64,000 nucleotides of DNA from Nocardia nova (GCF_002933465.1 NZ_PSZE01000016.1:62001-126000); one strand, 5' to 3'. Shown: positions 44,818 through 52,968, numbered from the stretch's first letter. The notes: generated by a model from the letters alone, not told the origin. Made by a program: numbers and translations.

Positions 44818-44982
44818 ATGCGCATCGGCCGCTATGCGGTTCGTCGCGTGCACGTCCGCCGACCTACATCCCGGCAGGCGACGAATTCGGTCGTTCGGAA
44901 ATTCCTCGCCGATACGATCGATCCGCGGATGTGTCAACCGAATTGGTGTGAGCCGAATGTGCTCATACGCGGCACGGGATGA
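44818..44982 (+). CDS. putative 54-residue basic peptide
   Basis: ATG 44818 has GAGG about nine bases upstream; product MRIGRYAVRRVHVRRPTSRQ then a Cys-containing tail ending LIRGTG. A competing frame from ATG 44702 (MSFADPTEAEHESPLPDEPD, acidic) runs across the same DNA and is plausible for its first ~40 codons. One of the two, or a frameshifted single gene, is likely real. No family recognised. Confidence 0.35.
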   Translation: MRIGRYAVRRVHVRRPTSRQATNSVVRKFLADTIDPRMCQPNWCEPNVLIRGTG

Positions 44983-45119
44983 TCTGGGTGAACAACCCCG
45001 AGTGGGGCGAACTGCTGTACAGCGACTTCGGCCTCTGTGTGCAATTCGGGATGGGTAAGTCATGCACGGCCACGGCTACGTCGACATCTGGTACGACCAT
45101 CGACGGAGTTGAGAGGTGA
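44979..45119 (+). CDS. putative 46-residue peptide
   Basis: It starts MIWVNNPEWGELLYSDFGLC; the ATG overlaps the preceding stop by four bases (ATGA). Its stop overlaps the next GTG by three (GTGA pattern). The first 26 residues look protein-like and the Thr/Ser tail less so; another frame gives MHGHGYVDIWYDHRRS at the same place, suggesting a possible frameshift. Unknown function. Confidence 0.35.
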   Translation: MIWVNNPEWGELLYSDFGLCVQFGMGKSCTATATSTSGTTIDGVER

Positions 45120-45208
45120 CAACGCGTGCCGAGTTCTCTTTTCCATATGAGTCATGGGTCACGCTGCATGTGTGGGAACCGTCGCGGCTGTCGCCGCGTC
45201 ATAACTAG
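45116..45208 (+). CDS. putative 30-residue peptide
   Basis: GTG 45116 preceded by GAGAGG; product VTTRAEFSFPYESWVTLHVW plus EPSRLSPRHN. The overlap with the upstream stop and with a GTG at 45208 supports translation, but length and lack of homologues keep confidence low. Confidence 0.3.
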   Translation: MTTRAEFSFPYESWVTLHVWEPSRLSPRHN

Positions 45209-45282
45209 TGAGCAACACAGAAACTTGGGGGATACCTTGTGGAGCAATCGGTTTCACGCGCCTGTGTTGCGGGGGAGGCAAC

Positions 45283-45726
45283 ATGTTCATCAGAAGAGCT
45301 GTCGCGGCTGTAGTCCTCGTGCTTATGGGTTTGGGCCTGGGCGGGGCGGTGCCGGCATCGGCGCAGCCGATTCCCGCATCGCATCAGTTCACGCCCAATG
45401 ACCCGTCTTGGGTCAGGGAGAATAATGTCGCGCGGTTCACCGGTCAGGTGGCCTATGCGAGCATGACATTTGCCTGGTCGCTTCGGTTGAGTCCTTCAGT
45501 TCAGGCGATAGTCTTGGGGCCGATGACCTGTTGGACCACGATCAGCGGAGTTTCGGGCTACTCCGACAATCATGCGGATATCCCAGCGGATTACCTCCTG
45601 CATTCGAGTGTGAAGATTCAGCGAGGAGTGAATTGCAGTCTTCGGAGTCGGTGTGATTTCAAGGTCATGACCGATACTGGTCCGACGCCCTCGAATGTTG
45701 TGACGGCGATCGATTTCAACGCTTGA
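45283..45726 (+). CDS. secreted hypothetical protein
   Basis: 147 residues. A clear signal peptide (MFIRRAVAAVVLVLMGLGLG, cleavage after ASA near residue 27) is followed by a small, probably beta-rich domain with three or four cysteines (MTCWTTISG, VNCSLRSRCDFKV) that could form disulfides. GGGGGAGG precedes the ATG. A frame open from 45208 adds 25 residues without a purpose. A strong hairpin terminator follows. Family not recognised. Confidence 0.7.
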   Translation: MFIRRAVAAVVLVLMGLGLGGAVPASAQPIPASHQFTPNDPSWVRENNVARFTGQVAYASMTFAWSLRLSPSVQAIVLGPMTCWTTISGVSGYSDNHADIPADYLLHSSVKIQRGVNCSLRSRCDFKVMTDTGPTPSNVVTAIDFNA

Positions 45727-45744
45727 TTGCTGGGCGGGTAAGAA

Positions 45745-45788
45745 GGTAGAGGCTCTGCTCGCATTATCGTTCGAGCAGAGCCTCTACC
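45745..45788. terminator. bidirectional hairpin terminator
   Basis: GGTAGAGGCTCTGCTCG (45745-45761) pairs perfectly, 17 bp, with its complement at 45772-45788 around a 10-base loop. It sits between the convergent secreted-protein and cold-shock-like genes. There is no long T-run, as usual for intrinsic-like terminators in high-GC actinobacteria. Confidence 0.85.
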
Positions 45789-45801
45789 GATACCGGCACG
45801 G

Positions 45802-46038
45802 TCAGGGCCAAGTGACTTTGATGGCCCGGAGATCATGTGAATCCTGTTGAGCTTCTTCGTATTCCACCTCGACTGAGTCGTCGATGGCAACGTCACCGAA
45901 ATTCTTGTGCTCACCTAGCGAGTCGAGACCGAACCAGACATGCGAACCGCCTTCGGTCTCGATTATTCCGGTGGCGCGTTTCTCGTTCCAACGCCAGACT
46001 TTCCCCTTGGCGCGCTGTACCTCTCGCTCATTCTCCAC
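45802..46038 (-). CDS. cold-shock-domain-like protein
   Basis: About 78 residues. AKGKVWRWNEKRATGIIETE then GSHVWFGLDSLG and VEVEYEEAQQDSHDLRAIKV follow the cold-shock OB-fold layout, with degenerate RNP1/RNP2 motifs (Trp and few Phe instead of KGFGFI / VFVH). GTG 46038 is chosen because TATAGT on the minus strand lies seven bases before it, suggesting a leaderless mRNA; GTG 46056 is the longer option. Likely a single-strand nucleic-acid binder. Confidence 0.65.
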   Translation of the reverse strand: MENEREVQRAKGKVWRWNEKRATGIIETEGGSHVWFGLDSLGEHKNFGDVAIDDSVEVEYEEAQQDSHDLRAIKVTWP

Positions 46039-46193
46039 GTCCTCGACTATACCCACGCGGTGTCGGCAGCTGGGTAATGCAGAGGGAGGCGTTCGTTCGG
46101 CAATCGAGAAGCTCTACCGGCGTCCCACCGCACAACGGTTTCACCCGCGTCGGCGGTGAGAGGCGGGAACGAGCGCGAGGAAAGAGAACGGGA

Positions 46194-46236
46194 GGGACGG
46201 GAACGCGGGCGGTGATAAAGGATCGCCGAGGTAGCC
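46194..46236 (+). repeat. 43-nt repeated leader element, copy 1 (argS)
   Basis: GGGACGGGAACGCGGGCGGT then GATAAAGGATCGCCGAGGTA and GCC. 37 of 43 bases match copy 2 at 48128-48170. It lies ~100 bp before the argS start. Its duplication ahead of two successive genes suggests a promoter, operator or RNA leader. Confidence 0.6.
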
Positions 46237-46243
46237 GGTGTGC

Positions 46244-46270
46244 GGGTTCGACCAAGGGCCCGAACCCCTT
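46244..46270 (+). promoter_or_regulatory. mutually exclusive hairpins in argS leader
   Basis: GGGTTCG (46244-46250) can pair with CGAACCC (46261-46267), while AAGGG (46254-46258) can pair with CCCTT (46266-46270). The two stems share bases, so only one can form. This is the geometry of a switch or attenuator, but it is short and unproven. Confidence 0.35.
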
Positions 46271-46337
46271 GAAAGTCATGCAAACAGAGGTCGCTGAGAC
46301 AATCGGTGCCCACTGTCGTTCAGGAAAGGAATCCCAG

Positions 46338-48110
46338 GTGAGCTCTGCCGGTGTTGTGCCGCTGCTCGGATCTGTCGCTGCCGCTGTGTCGGAGGCGATT
46401 GCCCGAGTCCGACCCGATCTGGCCGGAGCCGACCCGGTGGTGCGACGATCCGATCGCGCCGACTTCCAATCGAACGCTGCGCTGCCGCTGGCGAAGAAGA
46501 CCGGGACGAAACCCATCGAACTGGCCCACTCGCTGGTACAGCATCTCGAAGGCACTGGCCCCAGGGCCGTCGAGTCCGTGACGGTGTCGGGACCAGGCTT
46601 CCTGAACATCACCGTCTCCGATGCTTCGATCTGGTCACAGGTCTCCGCCAGGCTGGCCGACGACCGGCTCGGCGTTCCCGCCGACGAAACCGGGCACCGG
46701 GTGGTGATCGACTATTCGGGACCGAACGTAGCCAAAGAAATGCACGTCGGGCATCTGCGCACCACCATCATCGGTGACAGCCTCGCCCGTGTTCTCGGTT
46801 TTCTCGGCGCCGAGGTGATCCGCGCTAACCATCTCGGCGACTGGGGAACCCAGTTCGGAATGCTCATCCAATACATCGATGAGCACCCCGAAAACCCTTG
46901 GCATCAGGACGATCTCACCGATAACCAGGTCAGTGCGGTCTCGGCATTGGACGCGCTCTACAAAGCTGCACGGTCCCAGTTCGACGCCGACCCTGACTTC
47001 GCCGATCGTGCGCGACGGCGTGTGGTCGCCCTGCAAACCGGTGACGAGCAGACGGTAGCCCGGTGGAAGGAGATCGTCGCCGAATCGGAGAAGGCATTCG
47101 GCGCGATCTATGACCGTCTGGGCGTTCTGCTCACCTCCGACGACTATGCCGGGGAGTCCTTCTACAACCCGATGCTGGCCGACACCGTCATCGAACTCCT
47201 CGACAAGGCCGTCGCTGTCGCCAGCGACGGTGCGATCGTCGTGGCCTCGGAAGAGGTCACCGGCCCAGACGACACGCCCGCCGTGCTGATGGTTCGCAAG
47301 AGTGACGGTGGATACGGCTACGACAGCACCGACCTGGCCACAATCCGTTACCGCATCACCACCCTGCAGGCCGACCGGTTGCTGTATGTCACCGATTCCC
47401 GCCAAGCCCTGCACTTCCAGTTGGTCTTCGAAGCAGCCCGTCGGGTCGGTTGGATCACCGACACCGTCACCGTCGACCATGTTCCTTACGGCACCGTCCT
47501 CGGCCCCGACGGCCGCCCCTTCAAAACCCGCGCCGGTGGCACCGTCCGCCTGATGGATCTGCTCGACGACGCCGTTACCGCCGCTCGCACCGTTGTTGCC
47601 GAGAAGAACCCCGACCTGCCCGCCGCAGAACTCGATGCCATCGCCGAACAAGCCGGAATCGGCGCGGTGAAATACGCCGACCTGTCCACCAGCCGGATCA
47701 AGGACTACACCTTCGACCCAGAGCGCATGACCGCATTCAACGGCAGCACCGGCGTCTACCTGCAATACGCCCACGCCCGAATCTGCTCGATTCTGGGTAA
47801 AGCCGAAGCCCTCACGGGTGTTTCGGTGGAGCCGAATATCTCCCTCGAGCCCGCCGAACGAGAACTCGCACTCACCCTGGACGGATTCGCGGATGCCATC
47901 GCGGAGGTCGCCGCAACGCTCGAACCCCACCGCCTGGCCCGCTACCTCTACGAACTCGCCCGCACCTTCACCCGGTTCTACGACACCTGCCCCGTCCTGA
48001 CCGCCGCTGAGCCCGTCCGCGGCAACCGGATCGCCCTGTCACAGCTGGCGGCGCGAACCCTTGCCCAGGGGCTCGGGCTGCTGGGAATCGCTGCGCCGGA
48101 ACGACTCTGA
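46338..48110 (+). CDS. argS: arginyl-tRNA synthetase
   Basis: 590 residues, class Ia. The Arg_tRNA_synt_N domain is followed by the catalytic core with the HIGH-type HVGHLRTT after YSGPNVAKEM, then LGDWGTQFGMLI and the KMSK-equivalent loop PFKTRAGG. The C-terminal DALR anticodon domain (YARICSILGKAEA type, ending LPQGLGLLGI-like) is present. It charges tRNA-Arg. GTG 46338 has AAAGGA upstream. The long frame upstream is non-homologous. Its place beside an XRE regulator and Nudix gene, and away from lysA/thrB, suggests it may be a second, non-housekeeping copy. Confidence 0.92.
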   Translation: MSSAGVVPLLGSVAAAVSEAIARVRPDLAGADPVVRRSDRADFQSNAALPLAKKTGTKPIELAHSLVQHLEGTGPRAVESVTVSGPGFLNITVSDASIWSQVSARLADDRLGVPADETGHRVVIDYSGPNVAKEMHVGHLRTTIIGDSLARVLGFLGAEVIRANHLGDWGTQFGMLIQYIDEHPENPWHQDDLTDNQVSAVSALDALYKAARSQFDADPDFADRARRRVVALQTGDEQTVARWKEIVAESEKAFGAIYDRLGVLLTSDDYAGESFYNPMLADTVIELLDKAVAVASDGAIVVASEEVTGPDDTPAVLMVRKSDGGYGYDSTDLATIRYRITTLQADRLLYVTDSRQALHFQLVFEAARRVGWITDTVTVDHVPYGTVLGPDGRPFKTRAGGTVRLMDLLDDAVTAARTVVAEKNPDLPAAELDAIAEQAGIGAVKYADLSTSRIKDYTFDPERMTAFNGSTGVYLQYAHARICSILGKAEALTGVSVEPNISLEPAERELALTLDGFADAIAEVAATLEPHRLARYLYELARTFTRFYDTCPVLTAAEPVRGNRIALSQLAARTLAQGLGLLGIAAPERL

Positions 48111-48127
48111 ACAGAAATGATCGACGA

Positions 48128-48170
48128 GGGACGTGAACGTGGGCGGTGATCAAGGATCATCGAGGTGGCC
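48128..48170 (+). repeat. 43-nt repeated leader element, copy 2 (Nudix gene)
   Basis: GGGACGTGAACGTGGGCGGT then GATCAAGGATCATCGAGGTG and GCC, between the argS stop and the Nudix start, 32 bp before the latter. See copy 1 at 46194. Confidence 0.6.
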
Positions 48171-48202
48171 CAGCACCCCCACTACCTGAGAGGATGACAC
48201 CC

Positions 48203-48658
48203 GTGACCGACCTCATCGAGGGCCTCGTAGCTACAGCCGAACGCGACGGCGTCGTGCAGCTGGTCGTCGGCGCCGTCATCCAACATGAGGGCCGCGTCCT
48301 GCTACTCCGCCGACCCGGCAATGACTTCATGGGCGGTGTTTGGGAACTGCCCAGCGGGAAAGTCGAACCCGGCGAAAATCTCGGTGACGCTCTTACCCGG
48401 GAGGTCTCCGAAGAGACCGGCCTGACCATGACAGCGATAGGCCGCTACCTCGATTCGTTCGACTACACCTCGGGAAGCGGAAAACATAGCCGCCAGTTCA
48501 ATTTCGCGGTCGACTGCGTCGCGCCGGACCCCGTTCGGCTCACAGAACACGATGCATACACCTGGGCTGCTCTCAGCGAGGAACTGCCGGTCACTGACGC
48601 CGTCAAGAAGACCCTGGCCACCTTCGTCGAGGGCGGGGGAAGCTATATCGCTCGATGA
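48203..48658 (+). CDS. Nudix hydrolase
   Basis: 151 residues with a complete Nudix box: GKVEPGENLGDALTREVSEE then TGL, fitting Gx5Ex7REUxEExGU. The core begins VVQLVVGAVIQHEGRVLLLR. GTG 48203 has GAGAGG nine bases upstream; ATG 48194 lies in the ribosome site. MutT-like members hydrolyse oxidised or non-canonical NTPs or nucleoside diphosphate derivatives. The repeated leader shared with argS suggests coregulation. Confidence 0.88.
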   Translation: MTDLIEGLVATAERDGVVQLVVGAVIQHEGRVLLLRRPGNDFMGGVWELPSGKVEPGENLGDALTREVSEETGLTMTAIGRYLDSFDYTSGSGKHSRQFNFAVDCVAPDPVRLTEHDAYTWAALSEELPVTDAVKKTLATFVEGGGSYIAR

Positions 48659-48711
48659 CTGCCGGGTGACCGGAAGGCTTGTGGTGGTGCGAGTTCCGCG
48701 ATCGGATTCGG

Positions 48712-49125
48712 TCAGATGCCCGGCGCTACCGGTGTCTCCTCGCGATCACGCGCGGCGTGGCGGGGCAGGAACATAGCCGGCACGATGATCACCGCCGTGA
48801 GCCCGAACAATGGTCCGACCACCGGCATCAGTGGGGGCGGAACGGAGCTGATCTGCCCGGAACCGCCGCTGCCGGAAGGCATTCCGCGCTCGACCAGCTT
48901 CCCGAAAAGGTGCTGTGTCAGCGCGGTCACCAGTAAGGCGCTGCCGAGCGACGCGCCGACCTGCTGAATGGCCGAGAGCGTGGGCGCCGCGTGTGTCAGG
49001 GCGTCCTTGCCCAGTTCCGTGTAAGCAGCCGCGATAGTCGGCATCATCACCGAACCGAGGCCCATACCGCGCACGAACAGGGCCACGCAGAGCCAGATGT
49101 ACGAGGTGTCGGTGCCCACGTAGCA
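48712..49125 (-). pseudogene. MFS transporter (DHA2/EmrB-QacA type), C-terminal remnant
   Basis: About 135 codons covering the last helices: GLGSVMMPTIAAAYTELGKD, then APTLSAIQQVGASLGSALLV (DHA2 motif) and LFGLTAVIIVPAMFLPRH. The preceding ~350 residues are missing. The frame starts abruptly at about 49120, seven bases from the DhaL stop. It is a deletion relic. Confidence 0.75.
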
Positions 49126-49132
49126 TCAGCCG

Positions 49133-49807
49133 CTATGTGCTGCTATCCCCCGGTGTCGGCACGGATACCGCCTCGAGCAGACGCACACGCTCCCCGTTCG
49201 ATATCTCTGTTCCGGATACCGGCTCCGCGAGCACACACAGCAGCAGCGCCACGCCTACCGCCCCCGGGTCGGGGTGGCCGACGGCGCGCTCGCCGAGGTA
49301 ACTCGCGCGACCGCGACGCGCCCGCAGGGGCGCAGTGGACAGGGCTCCGTCCACTGCGACGCTCACCATCGCGGCGATATCGACATCACCATTCAGCGCC
49401 GCGGCGGCGGGAGCGAGCGCGTCGACCATGGTGCGGTCGCCGACTTCCGCCTCGCCGACGCGCTGGATGGCGGCGAGACCATCGCTGAGACCGGTTCTGA
49501 GGGCGTCGATATAGGAATCCGATCGTGTCGCCCGGGTGCCGAGTGATTGGAACAGGAGTCCGAACAGAGGGCCGCTCGTGCCTCCGACCTCGTCGAGAAA
49601 GACTGCTCGCAACGTATCCCACGGTGCGGGGGAGTCCGGTGTGGCAAGGCGGTCGGCGACCTCGGAGAGACCCTCGCGCAGATTGACGCCGAAATCTCCG
49701 TCGCCGGTGATCTCGTCCAGCGTTGTCAGTGCGGGCTCGGCGGCGATGAACACTTCCTGCAGCCGGGCGACGGTGCTGTCGAGCGTCGTCATTGCCTCGC
49801 GGGTCAT
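49133..49807 (-). CDS. dhaL: dihydroxyacetone kinase subunit DhaL-like
   Basis: 224 residues, all-helical ADP/ATP-binding domain. The metal-coordinating aspartate motif is ITGDGDFGVNLREG (family DGDHGxN), with later GGTSGPLFGLLFQSLG and SYLGERAVGHPDPGA. It supplies the phosphoryl donor for DhaK. It overlaps DhaK by four bases (ATGA at 49804-49807). His at the usual DGDHG position is replaced by Phe, a change seen in some sugar-specific relatives (erythrulose or ketotetrose kinases), so the substrate may not be dihydroxyacetone. Confidence 0.87.
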   Translation of the reverse strand: MTREAMTTLDSTVARLQEVFIAAEPALTTLDEITGDGDFGVNLREGLSEVADRLATPDSPAPWDTLRAVFLDEVGGTSGPLFGLLFQSLGTRATRSDSYIDALRTGLSDGLAAIQRVGEAEVGDRTMVDALAPAAAALNGDVDIAAMVSVAVDGALSTAPLRARRGRASYLGERAVGHPDPGAVGVALLLCVLAEPVSGTEISNGERVRLLEAVSVPTPGDSST

Positions 49808-50808
49808 CGTGCGGCGTCCTTCCAGGCGGGCGCGCCGGTCGGGGCATGCCAGAGATCGAGCCAGCCGTCGGCGAGTTGGGTGAGAGTGATCGAAAAGCCG
49901 CTCATGTCCAGTGCTGCAACAAAAGTGCCGACCTGGACCGCCGAGATTTCGCGGCCTCGGGCGGTGAGGGTGCGCGCCGCGAGCTCGAGAACCGTGCAGA
50001 GTTCGAGCTCCGTCGTCGCACCGAGCCCATTGATCAACAGTAACAACGGCTTTCGATGATCACCGGGAAGTGAGGTGAGGATATCGGTGAGCATCCGGTC
50101 GACAAGTTCGGCGAGTGGTGGCCTGGTAATCGAGGTCGAGGCGCGTTCGCCGTGTATTCCCACCCCGTATTCGAGCTGATCCGGTTCGAGTTCGAAGGCC
50201 CGCGCTCCGGTATTCGGTGACGTGAGCGCCTCGGTGGCCACCGCGATACTGCGGCTGCGCTCGGCCACCTCGCGGCCGAGCGCGGCCAGCGAGGTGAGCG
50301 CGTCACCGCGGTCCGCGGCGGCGCCGAGGATCTTTTCGACAACGATCGTCGCGGCGGTCCCGCGGCGTCCGGTCGCCGTCTCGTCCGATTCGGTGGCGAC
50401 GTCGTCGTCGACGAGTACCCGGTCGACCTCGATCCCGTCGGCGGCGAGCCGTTCTGCGGCGATCCCGAAATTGATCTTGTCTCCGGTGTAGTTCTTGACG
50501 ATGTGCAGCACCCCACCGTCACGAGCGACGGCTTTGCTCGCCTCGTAGACCTGGCGATTGTGCGGCGAGGCGAAGATCTTCCCGGGTACCGCCGCGTCGA
50601 GCATTCCCATGCCCACGAATCCGACGTGCATCGGCTCGTGGCCGGAACCGCCGCCGGAGACGAGGGCGACCCGCCGCGTCGGCGCACCGCGATCGTGGTG
50701 CACGAACAGCGGGTCGGTACTTATCCGGACCCACGGGTTTCGGCGCACGAAACCTTGCAGTGCAACCTCGGGGCCCTGGCCTGGTTCGTGTAAGAACAGT
50801 GCGGGCAC
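49804..50808 (-). CDS. dhaK: dihydroxyacetone kinase subunit DhaK-like
   Basis: 334 residues. VALVSGGGSGHEPMHVGFVG and FASPHNRQVYEA are the substrate-site loops. GVGIHGERAS contains the His (~219) that forms the hemiaminal with the ketone carbonyl of the substrate. GTG 50808 is preferred because GAGGAGG is six bases upstream; the ATG 50814 overlaps that site. With DhaL it forms an ATP-dependent ketotriose or ketotetrose kinase. No PTS DhaM is seen. It lies between the sugar operon and sugar ABC importer and could handle a cleavage product. Confidence 0.87.
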   Translation of the reverse strand: MPALFLHEPGQGPEVALQGFVRRNPWVRISTDPLFVHHDRGAPTRRVALVSGGGSGHEPMHVGFVGMGMLDAAVPGKIFASPHNRQVYEASKAVARDGGVLHIVKNYTGDKINFGIAAERLAADGIEVDRVLVDDDVATESDETATGRRGTAATIVVEKILGAAADRGDALTSLAALGREVAERSRSIAVATEALTSPNTGARAFELEPDQLEYGVGIHGERASTSITRPPLAELVDRMLTDILTSLPGDHRKPLLLLINGLGATTELELCTVLELAARTLTARGREISAVQVGTFVAALDMSGFSITLTQLADGWLDLWHAPTGAPAWKDAAR

Positions 50809-50847
50809 AGACATCCTCCTCGTCGATCGACGGCGTGATGTCCAGTA

Positions 50848-51260
50848 TCACGGGGCTGGGCGAAGTCGTGTTCCCAGGTGTCCGGGCTCCCAGCGACGAG
50901 GCGTCGCTGTCGACCATGACAGCGTGATCGTGTTCGTCGTCGCGATATACCCGTCGAGCATCGTCCCGATGTAGTAGGTCGGGTTGTCGTCCGGGCCGAA
51001 GGTGAGCCGACTGCCCAGCACGCGATCGACGATCGCGTAGATCTCGGGCATGAACTGCTCCGGCGGCCAGCCGAGTCGCGTGCGCGTTCCTCGACCATCG
51101 CGATGAGCGGACCGGTCGGATCGCCACTGGCAGCGACGATTTCGCCGACGCTGTGACAGTTCCAGTCGATGTCGCCGTGCTCCATCCGGTCGATGATCCT
51201 CGCTGGCGGCGATGGTGACCAGTTCGGTGCCGAAATAGGAGAAGAACGCGGTCGGCACGG
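50848..51260 (-). pseudogene. composite relic: amino-acid permease snippet plus unidentified fragment
   Basis: MPTAFFSYFGTELVTIAASE (from 51258) resembles a transmembrane segment of APC-family permeases. It is followed within one codon by an unrelated piece in a second frame (RMEHGDIDWNCHSVGEIVAA) and then a third (PPEQFMPEIYAIVDRVLGSR, then DNPTYYIGTMLDGYIATTNT). The second and third pieces read as one frameshifted protein that I do not recognise. It cannot encode a product as it stands. Confidence 0.45.
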
Positions 51261-51369
51261 CCGCGAGAGCAAATCTGCGGCTATGGACCTTCGTTCAGGA
51301 TCGACGGCGGCGTACGACGCGGTAGGTCCGCTGGTCGGCTGGAGCGAAAGAGGTTCTGCCGACGGGTGA

Positions 51370-51669
51370 TCAGGGGGCCGGCTTGGGCTGGGATAGATCC
51401 TTGATACCGGTGATGGCCGTGATGATGTTGTCGATAGTGGAGGTGCCGCCCTCGAGGGCCGAGCTGCCGGAGTCGAGCATGGCCGAGCCCGACGACGATC
51501 CTGCGGAACCGGACGATGAACCGGTGTCGGCCGAGCCCGAGCTCAGCTGTGCGGGGGCGGTGGTGCCCGAGTCGGCGGAGGGGGCGGCCGCGGAGGCCAT
51601 GGCGACCGGGCCGAAGAACAGCGCGGCGGTGGAGATGGTGGCGGCAGCGAAGATCTTGCGAGAGACCAT
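51370..51669 (-). CDS. small secreted Ser/Gly/Ala-rich protein
   Basis: 99 residues. A signal peptide (VSRKIFAAATISTAALFFGP, cleavage after ASA) is followed by a low-complexity stretch of serine and glycine (SSGSADTGSSSGSAGSSSGS) and a short amphipathic end (STIDNIITAITGIKDLSQ). GGAAGGA precedes ATG 51669. Similar small exported proteins are common in Nocardia and Mycobacterium, where they are cell-wall associated. Function unknown. Confidence 0.7.
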   Translation of the reverse strand: MVSRKIFAAATISTAALFFGPVAMASAAAPSADSGTTAPAQLSSGSADTGSSSGSAGSSSGSAMLDSGSSALEGGTSTIDNIITAITGIKDLSQPKPAP

Positions 51670-51975
51670 GTACGGGATTTCCTTCCACAGATGGATAACG
51701 ACGCCATCACGGCGCGTAACCCAAATATACGAACGTGAAATGTGTAAATCCAATTTCGTTACTGTGTGAATGGTCACGGTTAACAGCTGGCGAACTGCGT
51801 ATTTCGTGTAAGTATCAGAATTGATCTTGCATTCTTTCCGATAATTACATGATCAAATTTCCAGGTCTCCGGCTGATGCCTCCAACCGTGGTCTGCGGGC
51901 TGTCGAAGGGGTCACGTGCGGCGTAATCTACGTCACATCGCCACTCGGCCTCGCCCACTCGAACAAGGAGTCCTG
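51670..51975. promoter_or_regulatory. AT-rich divergent promoter region
   Basis: 306 bp between divergent genes, markedly AT-rich from about 51720 to 51870. It must hold promoters for the secreted protein (left) and the DUF4242 protein (right). Individual boxes were not resolved; the AT content could also attract Lsr2-type silencing proteins. Confidence 0.45.
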
Positions 51976-52230
51976 ATGGTCCTCTTCATCGATGTGCACG
52001 AACATCTGCCCGAAGGCACGACGGCGCGGGACGTGGCCGCCGCCCATGCCGCAGACGTGGCGATCCAGGGAGATTACGGCGTGACGTACCAGCGCTACTG
52101 GGTCGACGAAGCGAGCCACACGGCCTTCTGCCTGGTCGATGCCCCGGACGCCGATACGGCGATCGCCGTGCACCGCGAGGCGCACGGCCTCGTGCCCGAC
52201 CGGATCTACCCGGTGGTCGAGGGCGACTGA
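51976..52230 (+). CDS. DUF4242 (SCO4226-like, nickel-binding) protein
   Basis: 84 residues with a ferredoxin-like fold: FIDVHEHLPEGTTARDVAAA, then RYWVDEASHTAFCLVDAPDA and AVHREAHGLVPDRIYPV. The small Streptomyces homologue SCO4226 binds nickel through His residues; equivalent histidines (VHEH, HREAH) are visible. AAGGAG precedes the ATG. Cytosolic, function unproven. Confidence 0.8.
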   Translation: MVLFIDVHEHLPEGTTARDVAAAHAADVAIQGDYGVTYQRYWVDEASHTAFCLVDAPDADTAIAVHREAHGLVPDRIYPVVEGD

Positions 52231-52314
52231 TCGTTTCCGCCCGCGAAGTTAATCGGTGCGGCCGAGACCACGTGCCTGCGCCTGTCGACGCCCGGTACTC
52301 CGTATCTCCGTGCG

Positions 52315-52968
52315 TCAGCGCCCGAAGACGTTCACCTCGATCTCCCCGCCGAGGTGGTAGCCGGCGGACAGATGCAGATTGTCGCCGCTCCAAAATCTGC
52401 CCGGGTCGTACCAGTTCGGATGCTTCTCCGGCAGCAATCCCATCGCCTGGTAGGTCATGGCGACGATTTCCGCGCAGTAGGCGTTCTCCAGACCTGCCTC
52501 GGTTGCGCGGGTTTTCGACCGCTTGGGTCGCGGTATCCGGCCCCGGAACCACCGGCCCGCCAGTGCGCTTGTCGAGGGAAAGGGCATGCCGTCCAGCCGT
52601 GCGACCGTCCGCAGGGCCGCGTCCTCCATCTCGCGTGTCACCGGCCGATCCAGCTGACGCAGCCACGCTTGCTGCCCGTAATCGTTGGTCCAGCGCAGGA
52701 CCGCGGCCTGCAGGTCGTGCAGCTGGGCGCCGCGATGATGGGTGCCCGACCAGACATCCGGTAGCGCCCGGCCGAGTTCGGCATGCCAGATCAAAGCCGG
52801 CAGATCGTCGACGACCACCGCCATGCCGACGTGGTTGACCGGGCTGTTGGTCAAACCCCGGATCGCGCGATCGGCGCCGGAATGTCCACGGAACAGCCAC
52901 AAGTCGCCCGTCCGCGTGAGTTCCACCGCTTCATCCAAACCGATACTCGAGGGCGCTTCGCGTGGCAC
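52315..52968 (-). CDS. YiiX/YaeF-like permuted NlpC/P60 cysteine hydrolase
   Basis: About 217 residues. GDLWLFRGHSGADRAIRGLT then SPVNHVGMAVVV contains the catalytic His, and ENAYCAEIVAMTYQAMGLL the catalytic Cys, in the circularly permuted order (His before Cys) of the YiiX/YebB family. Such enzymes act as amidases or esterases on lipids or peptides. GTG 52968 follows TAGGCT by seven bases, suggesting a leaderless mRNA from a promoter that overlaps that of the divergent gene. No signal peptide. Confidence 0.78.
   Translation of the reverse strand: MPREAPSSIGLDEAVELTRTGDLWLFRGHSGADRAIRGLTNSPVNHVGMAVVVDDLPALIWHAELGRALPDVWSGTHHRGAQLHDLQAAVLRWTNDYGQQAWLRQLDRPVTREMEDAALRTVARLDGMPFPSTSALAGRWFRGRIPRPKRSKTRATEAGLENAYCAEIVAMTYQAMGLLPEKHPNWYDPGRFWSGDNLHLSAGYHLGGEIEVNVFGR

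Noticed and set aside
46241..46275. tRNA-like T-arm (GGTTCGA) upstream of argS
   Set aside because: No acceptor, D or anticodon arms can be drawn around it, so it is not a tRNA gene.
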